Below are positions 16,541 to 23,173 of a stretch of DNA of 23,173 nt, one piece after another. Within the stretch, counting starts at the first letter, position 1. The number at the start of each line of letters is the position of its first letter. The stretch lies in the NCBI GenBank assembly GCA_002725475.1, contig PBPH01000092.1:1-23173 (forward strand). The letters are read 5' to 3'. The position numbers were made by a program, and so were the translations under genes. This stretch comes from Methanobacteriota archaeon (GTDB lineage Archaea; Thermoplasmatota; Poseidoniia; Poseidoniales; Thalassarchaeaceae). The notes beneath the pieces were generated by a model. That model ran no database searches. It was not told the DNA's origin and worked only from the letters and a program-made list of their open reading frames with translations.

Positions 16541-16963
16541 TTCAGGCCTTAGTTTGAAATCTTCTCTCATACATCTAGTAACAATTTCTAAATCTTCAGC
16601 AAGATTATTACTTTCATTTTGTGTACTAAATTTCCCATTACCCCATGCTTCTGAAATGTAATACATTTCCCTAAGAGTTGAAGATTTTTGATTATCTATC
16701 ATTTCTTCAATAAATTCAATGATATGCAACGCTCTCAATAGTTGGTTTGCGGAACGTAAAGACGTTGCATCACGTACAGACCTCTTTTTCCCGTATTTGA
16801 AAACCCCTAGTTTCTTATCAAATTCAATATTCATCTTTGTCCTTACAGGTAGAGTCATTGTAGGAGCAACACCCTTCATCATTTTATTATGCATTTCTTC
16901 AGCTACATCATGTAAAGATGCAACAACGCTTTCGCTTGTTTTATCATTTCTTGTACTCATCAT
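16538..16963 (-). CDS. top6A: DNA topoisomerase VI subunit A, N-terminal (5Y-CAP) half
   Basis: 141 residues ending at the in-frame UAA. It contains the winged-helix CAP-like domain that carries the DNA-cleaving tyrosine: TLREMYYISEAWG (96-108), where by alignment with the Spo11/Top6A RD/ExYY motif the second Tyr (Tyr102) is catalytic. The start overlaps the top6B stop as ATGA, the usual arrangement for translational coupling of these two subunits; a second Met follows immediately. An N-terminal segment (1-40) precedes the domain, as in euryarchaeal Top6A. Alone it lacks the metal-binding Toprim half and could not cleave DNA without it. The split falls in the linker between the two domains. 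Confidence 0.85.
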   Translation of the reverse strand: MMSTRNDKTSESVVASLHDVAEEMHNKMMKGVAPTMTLPVRTKMNIEFDKKLGVFKYGKKRSVRDATSLRSANQLLRALHIIEFIEEMIDNQKSSTLREMYYISEAWGNGKFSTQNESNNLAEDLEIVTRCMREDFKLRPE

Positions 16964-19032
16964 TCATCACTCCATTCGTTACTAAAAAGATTTGATTGAT
17001 GTGTATTTATTTCCCTAACATCTTCCACATCATTGGATTCAATAAATTCCTCCTCAGTAACATCATTCACCATCTCCCCCATTTGTTCATTAGCTAACAT
17101 TTTTTCTTCTTCAGCAGCAATTTCTTCTCTTCGAATTTCTTCCAGTATTTTCTCATCTAATTTCATAGCCCCAATTATGTCCCCACTACCACGGAAGAAA
17201 ACATCAAATTGAGTCCAATCACCTTTTGACAAGCCATCGAGAACAAAATTAATTTCAACATTTTCACTTTGAGGTACAGTATCTAATTTCCATTTACGTA
17301 ATCCCTTAGCTTCTCTTCTACCCTCAATATTTTCCTCGATTAATGAAACCCCTTCACGTTCAGGCCACGTTGCTAGAATTGTGTATTGTCTTGGTCTTGC
17401 AGTATAATTGAAGAGTTTAATTGAACACCTTGTTACTTTTTCTGAACTATCCCATTCAGCTTCCTCTTCAACAAATACAGCATTCATTATGTTCGTAATT
17501 ACTGGTGCTAAGTCAGGTTTTTCACGGCCAAGTATTGAACTAGCCTTCTCACTAATTTCAGGTAGAATTACATTCACCAACTCAAATTTTTCTTTTGCTT
17601 TTTCTCGTTGCTTGCTTTTCCTCTTATGATTTCTTAGGCCGCGACCAACTTCTTGTAATGCAAGACGAAACTCATTCAAAACCTCTTCATTATCAGACAA
17701 TGCTTCTTTTGCTTCACTGGTAAATTGTACATTAGTACTAGCCAAATGGACTAAAATTGCCGCAGGACCTTTCGGAATCCCCCTCCCACCAGGGTGTTCT
17801 AACCCATATTTTTTCCAATCAACGCTCTCTATGGATTTTGTTAGCAAACAACCTCCTTGTTGATACATTAATGGGACACGGTTAGCAAATCGCAAAACCT
17901 CAACAGGGCTATCAGCGGGAATATCAGTTCCAAATATTAATCCCACTTCAACTTGAAATGGGTTTCCACTAGCCACGGCAGGGGATCTTGTAATTGTTGA
18001 AACAAATTTTGAATCTATTGCTTTTGATAATCCCTTTTTGATTAACAGATCTTCAATTGGAGACAAACAATCAGTGGGCGGAGATAGTAACTTAACTTCT
18101 TTGAAAGCTGAAAGAATTGATTGTGCCTCATTTGCGTTTATTCCACTTGGTTTTCTTGCTTCATCAACTCCAGCAATATCTAGAATTTCTCGGGCTGCAC
18201 GCATAGAAACACCAGAAAAGTTATGCCGCAAAAAAGAAGTCATTTTTCTAGCTTCAGCATCACGTAAAAATCTTTGAAAAGACCCTATTTCTTGTCCGTG
18301 GGGGTGGGGTCTTATTTCTTGCACAGGCCTTGGTAAAACTTCAGTCACCCTAGGCCAATTCCCCTCATCAATTATTTCCCCCTCTTCATCATATACTTTT
18401 AGAGAAATACTTGCATGTGGGTTGACTATGGAAGTCATTCTTAGATACTGATGAACACTCTGCTTTCCGCGTTGATATTTTGCTTTCATCGCCGCCTCTA
18501 CTCTAACCCCATGTTCGATTACATTCCCTTCACTATCCAACCAATGATCACGTTTTCTATTACGAGTGATTGCCTTATTCTTCTTTGTATCAAGGCCAAT
18601 TTCTACATGAACAGCAGTAGCTTCTTCAGCAACTTTAGATATTACATGTGTTCTTTTTCCAGTTGTAAGTTGACTATACATTACAACGCCAGTAATACCA
18701 ATACCTTGTTGCCCCCTAGTTTGTCTAATTGTATGAAATCTAGAACCAAAAAGAAGACTACCAAATACCTTAGTTATTGCATCAGCAGGGATTCCTGGGC
18801 CATTATCTTGGCCAATCATAAGAAGCTGTTCTTTTTCCCCTTTTATTTTTCTAATTTCAATAACAATATCGGGTAACAAACGAGCCTCTTCACAAGCATC
18901 AAGAGAATTATCAACACTCTCCTTTACAGCAGTTATTATTGATCTGTTAAGTGTATCAAATCCTAGGAAGTGTTTATTTTTCTCAAAAAATTCACTTATG
19001 CTCGCTTGTTGCATTTTGCTTTGCGTTGCCAT
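16960..19032 (-). CDS. top6B: DNA topoisomerase VI subunit B
   Basis: The ATPase subunit of Topo VI. The GHKL nucleotide-binding site is clear: ESVDNSLDACEEA (38-50, N-box Glu38/Asn42), IGQDNGPGIP (73-82, G1) and TRGQQGIGITG (105-115, G2). An H2TH region follows, then the transducer domain with the conserved FTSEAKEAL stretch that supplies the ATP-sensing Lys. After residue about 520 comes an Ig-like C-terminal domain (AEWDSSEKVTRCSIKLFNYT...) and a long acidic tail rich in Glu (about 620-690). It opens and closes around the second DNA duplex and, with subunit A, passes it through a double-strand break. 690 residues is long for the family but comparable to euryarchaeal forms with the C-terminal extension. 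It is the first gene of the top6BA operon. Confidence 0.95.
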   Translation of the reverse strand: MATQSKMQQASISEFFEKNKHFLGFDTLNRSIITAVKESVDNSLDACEEARLLPDIVIEIRKIKGEKEQLLMIGQDNGPGIPADAITKVFGSLLFGSRFHTIRQTRGQQGIGITGVVMYSQLTTGKRTHVISKVAEEATAVHVEIGLDTKKNKAITRNRKRDHWLDSEGNVIEHGVRVEAAMKAKYQRGKQSVHQYLRMTSIVNPHASISLKVYDEEGEIIDEGNWPRVTEVLPRPVQEIRPHPHGQEIGSFQRFLRDAEARKMTSFLRHNFSGVSMRAAREILDIAGVDEARKPSGINANEAQSILSAFKEVKLLSPPTDCLSPIEDLLIKKGLSKAIDSKFVSTITRSPAVASGNPFQVEVGLIFGTDIPADSPVEVLRFANRVPLMYQQGGCLLTKSIESVDWKKYGLEHPGGRGIPKGPAAILVHLASTNVQFTSEAKEALSDNEEVLNEFRLALQEVGRGLRNHKRKSKQREKAKEKFELVNVILPEISEKASSILGREKPDLAPVITNIMNAVFVEEEAEWDSSEKVTRCSIKLFNYTARPRQYTILATWPEREGVSLIEENIEGRREAKGLRKWKLDTVPQSENVEINFVLDGLSKGDWTQFDVFFRGSGDIIGAMKLDEKILEEIRREEIAAEEEKMLANEQMGEMVNDVTEEEFIESNDVEDVREINTHQSNLFSNEWSDE

Positions 19033-19038
19033 TTTCTA

Positions 19039-19044
19039 TCCTCC
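19039..19044 (-). promoter_or_regulatory. Shine-Dalgarno site of top6B
   Basis: GGAGGA on the minus strand lies six bases before the ATG, within a purine-rich GGAGAAGGAGGA. It is a perfect match to the archaeal anti-SD and settles the start. Few other genes in the window have such a site. Confidence 0.7.
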
Positions 19045-19189
19045 TTCTCCAGTTCTTCCTCGGCCTAATGACGAGGGGCTGGTAAGTGGTAAAACACCCG
19101 ACTTATCCGACAGGTCATAAGGGATGTGGGTGCCTTAAGGAGAAAATTGATATTTCAAAGACTCCGTCAATTATTCAAGGGGTTTTCGA

Positions 19190-20011
19190 TTGGATGAACA
19201 AGAATCACAATTCAAACCAATCATCGATGAAGGTTTGAAACAACAAGCCCCCGAAGAGTCACGTGAAATACCCCCCTTTGTTTCTGTATCTGCACCACCC
19301 GCCCTCTTTGCAATTGGCCTACTCATCCCTATTTTTCTGATGGCAGCATCGTACTATTACTACACCGTCCCTACACTTGCAAGCATTGACATAGACCTTC
19401 AAAGAGATGAATTTCTTCTCGATGATCGAAGTGGAACAACTTACACCCTCAACTACATGGTGGGTGCGGGTAGGTCACTAGAGAATGTCCGTTTCATAGA
19501 TAATAACCATGAAGATCAACCAGGGGAAGACTATGTTTTCGATATTAGAGATTTGGAATTTAGTGGGGGTGGAGAAGGAGATTCTGGCGGCATCATAAGT
19601 TTCTCTATTGCCAAAATCCCTTGTGAAGGTGGTTGTTCATACCAAGATGACGGAGAAATTGTGGGTGGTTGGAATGCTAGTGATGGAGTCCTCATATTCG
19701 ATGACGGGGAGTCTCACTCAGACTTTTTTACCGGCGAACACATTAGAATTGAATTCAGAACCGCGGACACGGAACTCTATCAAGAAAATTACGAAATATG
19801 GGAGAAAAATAGTTCCAATATAGAACGTGCAGGAATTACTTGTTGCTTGGCCCCATTGTGTTCAGTAGCTCTCTTTCTAGGGGGGCTAGTTGGTATCATT
19901 GCTGGACGCCATGAGATGTGGATTGGTGCATTGGTATCACTTTCAATATACGTATTCTTCCTCATCTTCATGTTCCTCAAAGTTTTCGAAGAATCAAACA
20001 TTCCCTTCTGA
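19190..20011 (+). CDS. three-TM membrane protein with extracellular domain, unknown function
   Basis: Not recognised. 273 residues: an acidic cytoplasmic N-terminus (1-30), TM1 at about 36-58 ending in YYYYT, an external domain of about 150 residues that is acidic and glycine-rich with a Cys pair (CEGGC), then two C-terminal TM helices (about 215-237 and 242-264). No in-frame ATG precedes TM1 and the frame closes upstream, so the start must be TTG, with AAGGGG about seven bases before it as a possible ribosome site. It is divergent from top6B across 157 bases, in which the top6B Shine-Dalgarno is the only element I can name. It converges on the alpha/beta hydrolase with an 11-base gap. Confidence 0.72.
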   Translation: MDEQESQFKPIIDEGLKQQAPEESREIPPFVSVSAPPALFAIGLLIPIFLMAASYYYYTVPTLASIDIDLQRDEFLLDDRSGTTYTLNYMVGAGRSLENVRFIDNNHEDQPGEDYVFDIRDLEFSGGGEGDSGGIISFSIAKIPCEGGCSYQDDGEIVGGWNASDGVLIFDDGESHSDFFTGEHIRIEFRTADTELYQENYEIWEKNSSNIERAGITCCLAPLCSVALFLGGLVGIIAGRHEMWIGALVSLSIYVFFLIFMFLKVFEESNIPF

Positions 20012-20022
20012 GTAAATTATTT

Positions 20023-20961
20023 TCAAATATTGAATAATTCAATTAGGATGTTTTTACTATCTTCCATCACGCGGCTCCTTGTAATTTTATTACCACCAAA
20101 ATGGGCGCCAATATTCATTGCGTACTGGAATGCTAGTTTTCGTTCAACTGGCTCATTGAGGGGAATTTTTTTCCCTTTTTCAATTTCCCCCCACATATTT
20201 CCATCGATATCAATTTGTACAGTTCTTGAATCCAATTTTATCGCATTAGGGGACCAAGTAATTGGCTCCATAGAATCAAATGAATGGTGTGAATTTTCAT
20301 ACACAATAACCTCCATGTCAGCATATTCTTTAGTATAATCAATCAATCCATGAACTAAATTTATTGGTGTGTAATCATCAATATCTCCATGTAATATTTT
20401 GATAGGAACGTTCTCCCAACGCTGTACATCTGGACGAATATGTGCTGCAGGATAAATAGGTAAGTGGGCCGAAAAACGCTCACCATCTGGAGCCAAAATT
20501 TCAGATATAGGACTCCATGCTGAGTAAAGAGCAACAGCGCCCCCCAAACTCCATCCTGCAATTGCTATTTTCTTTGAATCTATTTTTGGGTGAGTGTTGA
20601 GTAATTTCAAAGCTTCAAAAGAATCACATAACATCATTGCATATGTAACACTCATTTGATCTTCACCAACACTAACCACATCTCTGGACTCAAAACTATG
20701 AATTCTAAATACAGCAATTCCTGCCTTTAACCAATTCTCAATGTGTTCATGTTGATGTTTAACCCACCCCCTACTTCCATGACATGCAACAACACAAGGG
20801 AAAGGCCCCTCTCCCTTTTCAGGCAAAGTCAAATTTCCAAAAACAGGATGTGTATCTACAGATTCTAATTTACATAATATATGATGTATTTCAAATGGAC
20901 TTGATGAAGTATATGCTATTTTACCACACACACCATTTGTGAGTTCAGATAAAATTTCCAT
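20023..20961 (-). CDS. alpha/beta hydrolase, dienelactone-hydrolase-like
   Basis: 312 residues from the ATG. The alpha/beta-hydrolase features are in order: a CVVACHGSRGW strand and oxyanion loop (about 56-66), the nucleophile elbow GWSLGG with Ser138, an acidic region HGDIDDYTP (about 192-200) supplying the catalytic Asp, and ENSHHSFD (about 222-229) with the catalytic His. That order and the HG-rich oxyanion loop fit the dienelactone hydrolase group, which contains esterases, lactonases and peptidases; the substrate is unknown. There is no signal peptide, so it is cytoplasmic. A GTG nine bases upstream is an alternative start. It follows the aminotransferase gene by 28 bases and is probably co-transcribed with it. 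Confidence 0.85.
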   Translation of the reverse strand: MEILSELTNGVCGKIAYTSSSPFEIHHILCKLESVDTHPVFGNLTLPEKGEGPFPCVVACHGSRGWVKHQHEHIENWLKAGIAVFRIHSFESRDVVSVGEDQMSVTYAMMLCDSFEALKLLNTHPKIDSKKIAIAGWSLGGAVALYSAWSPISEILAPDGERFSAHLPIYPAAHIRPDVQRWENVPIKILHGDIDDYTPINLVHGLIDYTKEYADMEVIVYENSHHSFDSMEPITWSPNAIKLDSRTVQIDIDGNMWGEIEKGKKIPLNEPVERKLAFQYAMNIGAHFGGNKITRSRVMEDSKNILIELFNI

Positions 20962-20989
20962 ATCAATCACTCAAGAGACTCATTTCAAT

Positions 20990-22135
20990 TTAATTAGGTT
21001 TCAGCCACTCTTCAATTCTTGCCAACCCTTCCTTCAAACTCTCTTCGTCACAAGCATAAGAAATTCTCACAAAACCCTCTCCACCATCAATTAAACCGCC
21101 AGGTATGAGTTGTACTTTTGCTTCTTTTAATGCTCTAGTAGCAAATGTTGTAGAATCCATTCCTGTTTCAGAAATATCAACGAAACCATAGAATGCGCCC
21201 TCCGGCTCCGGCATCGAAAGACCATTAATTAATCCAATCCCTTCCATTAGTATCTTCCTTCTTTTGAGATATTCTTGTTTAAAAAATTCAACATCATCAT
21301 TGATTTTTGAATCCAATGCCGCAATCGCTGCATCCATAAGAAATGAAGGAATATGTGAGCATGCGTTTGCTTGCAATTTACCCATTGCTTTCATCACCTT
21401 TTCAGGACCACAAACCAATCCAATTCTCCAACCAGTCATAGCAAATGATTTCGACCAACCAGTGACTACAATTGTTCGCTCTGCGCCACCTTTCAAACTA
21501 GATGGTGACAAGTGTTCCCAGTTGGTCCAATTTAGGCGAGCATATATTTCATCAGATACTAACCAAAGGTCGTGTCGAATTGCAATATCTAACAATCCAG
21601 AAATTTCTTCAGGAGTGTATACTGCTCCCGTTGGATTGTTTGGTGAATTAATAACCAAAACCTTTGTTTTGTCTGTAATTGCATTTTCTATTGCACTAAG
21701 ATCTGGGTGAAAATCATCATTTTTCACACTTACATGAACTGGATTTAGTTTCAACATTCTACATTGTATATCATACGAAGGCCAAGCAGGTGCTAGAAGA
21801 ATCACCTCATCCCCGGGCTCACATGTTACCATGAATGTGTATAGCAGTCCTTGCTTTGCACCAGGCGTAATAATAATTGATTCAGGAGTTGCTGGAATAC
21901 CATATCTCTCATACAACCTTTTAGCTGAAGCTGTGCATAGTTCCAATGAACCTTCACTACGCGTGTATTTTGTATTCCCTTGTTCTAGAGATTTGATCGC
22001 AGAATCAACAATCTCCTTTGGAGTATCAAACCCCGGCTCACCTACAGTTAATCGAATTACATCATCAGGGGGTGCTGCAAGAAATGGCTTAATTCCAGCA
22101 GGCAGGTCAACGAAGCGTTCAGCTATATCAACCAT
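20990..22135 (-). CDS. class I/II PLP-dependent aminotransferase (aspartate aminotransferase-like)
   Basis: 381 residues, full length for fold-type I subgroup I-gamma enzymes. Visible: LTVGEPGFDTP (29-39), KYTRSEGSLEL (56-66), the PLP phosphate region TPGAKQGL (90-97), SPNNPTG (164-170) with substrate/PLP-binding Asn167, SDEIY (194-198) with PLP-N1-binding Asp195, TGWSKSFAMTGWRIG (225-239) with the Schiff-base Lys229, and FVRISYA with the carboxylate-binding Arg near 359. It transfers amino groups between an amino acid and a 2-oxoacid; Asp, Ala or aromatic specificity cannot be fixed by eye. GGAG eight bases before the ATG is a fair ribosome site and supports the start. Confidence 0.93.
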   Translation of the reverse strand: MVDIAERFVDLPAGIKPFLAAPPDDVIRLTVGEPGFDTPKEIVDSAIKSLEQGNTKYTRSEGSLELCTASAKRLYERYGIPATPESIIITPGAKQGLLYTFMVTCEPGDEVILLAPAWPSYDIQCRMLKLNPVHVSVKNDDFHPDLSAIENAITDKTKVLVINSPNNPTGAVYTPEEISGLLDIAIRHDLWLVSDEIYARLNWTNWEHLSPSSLKGGAERTIVVTGWSKSFAMTGWRIGLVCGPEKVMKAMGKLQANACSHIPSFLMDAAIAALDSKINDDVEFFKQEYLKRRKILMEGIGLINGLSMPEPEGAFYGFVDISETGMDSTTFATRALKEAKVQLIPGGLIDGGEGFVRISYACDEESLKEGLARIEEWLKPN

Positions 22136-22201
22136 CTAAACATCTCCAAAATACTCACAGTTTTGGTTAAAGCAATACTTTACCGAAGGGGTCGCCTTGA
22201 A

Positions 22202-22222
22202 AGAACTTGTTGGCTAAGTTCT
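22202..22222. repeat. inverted repeat in the divergent aminotransferase/tRNA-Cys region
   Basis: AGAACTT and AAGTTCT form a perfect seven-base inverted repeat around a seven-base spacer (GTTGGCT). It lies between the start of the aminotransferase gene and the tRNA-Cys gene. It could be an operator or a leader hairpin; a chance origin is possible. The rest of this 152-base gap shows only the candidate tRNA promoter. Confidence 0.35.
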
Positions 22223-22252
22223 AAACTAGTATGTGATAGTTTATTCCTCGCT

Positions 22253-22264
22253 TTGAAATACTAT
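22253..22264 (+). promoter_or_regulatory. candidate TATA box of tRNA-Cys
   Basis: TTTGAAATACTA is centred about 29 bases before the mature tRNA 5' end, the spacing expected if transcription starts a few bases upstream of the tRNA. Based on position and AT content only. Confidence 0.3.
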
Positions 22265-22287
22265 GCCTTTGCGGCTTACTTACTGGT

Positions 22288-22361
22288 GCGTAGGTAGCAA
22301 AGCCCGGTTACGCGATGGACTGCAAATCCATTTTACGGGGGTTCAAATCCCTCCCTGCGCT
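22288..22361 (+). tRNA. tRNA-Cys (anticodon GCA)
   Basis: The cloverleaf folds by hand. The acceptor GCGTAGG pairs with CCTGCGC (one T-G), and the anticodon stem ATGGA/TCCAT holds loop CTGCAAA with anticodon GCA at 22322-22324. The T stem GGGGG/CCCTC (one G-T) has loop TTCAAAT. Discriminator T is the identity base of tRNA-Cys. The D stem is weak (GCA against CGC, with an A-C mismatch). The next three bases are CCA, so the 3' end appears to be encoded, unlike tRNA-Arg in this window. Confidence 0.93.
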
Positions 22362-22387
22362 CCAAAACAACCAATTGAATAAACCAA

Positions 22388-23173
22388 TTATTCTAATTCA
22401 TCCGATACGGAACCGAGATATTCTGGTAATTCAACTCCGGCCATTTTTGCAACATCATGCATTGGTGGTAGAGTTTGAACTAGGCTGCTGACAAAGTTCG
22501 ATGTAGCGCCCTTACCTTCGGAATCAACTCCAGAATCCCATACTGTGATTTTATCAATTTTCAAATTCTTTACAGCCTCAACCTGTGCATTAACCATAGC
22601 ATCTACCTTTTCAACCATTAACAAAGTAGCAGCAGCTTTAGCATCCCCTCCGGCACTTTGTACCAACATCTCGTAACCCGATGCTTTTGCAGACAGCACT
22701 TTTTGTACACCCTCGGCTTCAGCTTGATATCTAGCAAGAATCGCATCAGCTTCACCAGATGCAATTCTTCTTTGTCTCTCGGCTTCAGCTTCAGCAGCAA
22801 TCTCGATTTGTGTTTTCGCAATTTCTTCACGAACAATTTCCTCCGCCCTCAATCTTTCTTGCTCCAACAAGTATTGCGCTTTTTGGACTTCCATTTCAGC
22901 TGTCCTTGCTGCAATTTCAGAACGTTGCATGGCTTCGGCTTCCTTCTCTGCCAGTGTAGCGTTGTATTCTGCAATGCTTGCCTTAGATGTATTTTCACCT
23001 TCGATCGCCAATGCTTCCTGGTCTTGAACGAAGATACGCTGATCGGCGCGAGCGGCCTTCTTACCCTTCTCGGCTTCAGCCTCATTCTCAGCCACTTGGA
23101 TGTCACGCGCCCGGTGTGCTTCAGCAGCCCCTATGGAACCATCACGATCAGCAACAGCCACGTCTGCCTTTGC
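22388..23173 (-). CDS. flotillin-like (SPFH) protein, C-terminal part, cut by the right edge
   Basis: About 260 residues of the C-terminal half of a flotillin. A long Ala/Glu-rich coiled coil with repeated EAEA/AEKEAEA patterns (the flotillin domain) is followed by a GEADAILARYQAEAEGVQKVL stretch. Then come MLVQSAGGDAKAAATLLMVEKV, KIDKITVWDSG and the conserved end LPPMHDVAKMAGVELPEYLG. Flotillins oligomerise on the inner membrane face and organise membrane microdomains. The N-terminal membrane anchor and SPFH domain are outside the window; the frame is open to the last base (it reads AKADVAVADRDG), so the GTG near 23161 is not the real start. It is convergent with tRNA-Cys, with 23 bases between them after the CCA. 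Confidence 0.88.
   Translation of the reverse strand, partial: AKADVAVADRDGSIGAAEAHRARDIQVAENEAEAEKGKKAARADQRIFVQDQEALAIEGENTSKASIAEYNATLAEKEAEAMQRSEIAARTAEMEVQKAQYLLEQERLRAEEIVREEIAKTQIEIAAEAEAERQRRIASGEADAILARYQAEAEGVQKVLSAKASGYEMLVQSAGGDAKAAATLLMVEKVDAMVNAQVEAVKNLKIDKITVWDSGVDSEGKGATSNFVSSLVQTLPPMHDVAKMAGVELPEYLGSVSDELE

Noticed and set aside
18451..18876. 141-codon plus-strand frame opposite top6B
   Set aside because: The overlap falls on the conserved GHKL domain of top6B, and the translated protein is low-complexity Ser/Phe/Asn-rich, typical of a reverse-strand shadow.
21264..21710. 148-codon plus-strand frame opposite the aminotransferase
   Set aside because: The minus-strand product carries every PLP motif here; the plus frame has no recognisable features.
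1..23173. Mobile element, CRISPR array, phage or toxin-antitoxin island
   Set aside because: No transposase, integrase, cas gene, repeat-spacer pattern, attachment duplication at either tRNA, or toxin-like gene pair was seen on either strand.

Overview
The window looks like a piece of an uncultivated planktonic archaeon of the Thermoplasmatota, most likely a Marine Group II (Candidatus Poseidoniales) type genome. The support is the gene content: an archaeal two-subunit style GMP synthase glutaminase, an Rpo12-type RNA polymerase zinc subunit, an RFC-like clamp-loader protein, a top6B-top6A (DNA topoisomerase VI) pair, an archaeal-style ArsR regulator and very large secreted surface proteins. 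The base composition is AT-rich, genes are tightly packed on both strands, and no gap between genes exceeds about 220 bases. The lineage call is inference from memory of such genomes; no marker tree could be run.

Layout. 1-3.4 kb (+): a degenerate class II aldolase/adducin-like protein (open to the left edge), GMP synthase subunit A, an Rpo12-like protein with an extra zinc-ribbon module, a Rid-family protein lacking the catalytic arginine, and an RFC-like AAA+ ATPase, followed by tRNA-Arg(CCT). 3.5-6.8 kb (+): an FrdA/SdhA/NadB-fold flavoprotein that lacks active-site residues, an FG-GAP/VCBS-repeat lipoprotein, and a HIT-family hydrolase overlapping it by one base. 7.0-13.1 kb (+): a 1687-residue secreted, membrane-anchored surface protein (beta-propeller with an apparent inserted von Willebrand A-like domain, then CARDB-like modules) and a two-TM membrane protein. 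13.1-15.9 kb: a small two-TM protein (-), then a Gfo/Idh/MocA oxidoreductase and an ArsR-type regulator (+). 15.9-19.0 kb (-): top6B and top6A overlapping by ATGA; top6A is interrupted by one in-frame UAA at the boundary between its catalytic-tyrosine half and its Toprim half. 19.2-22.1 kb: a three-TM protein (+), and convergent to it an operon-like pair, class I aminotransferase then alpha/beta hydrolase (-). 22.2-23.2 kb: tRNA-Cys(GCA) (+) and the C-terminal part of a flotillin-like protein (-) running off the right edge.

How the genes fit together. Most of this is housekeeping: purine synthesis, transcription, DNA replication and topology, tRNA and amino-acid metabolism. It is interleaved with cell-surface genes. 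There is no CRISPR array, insertion sequence, integrase or phage gene. The points most worth checking are the split top6A, the propeller/vWA surface protein, and the run of enzyme-fold proteins whose catalytic residues have been replaced (aldolase-like, Rid-like, FrdA-like).
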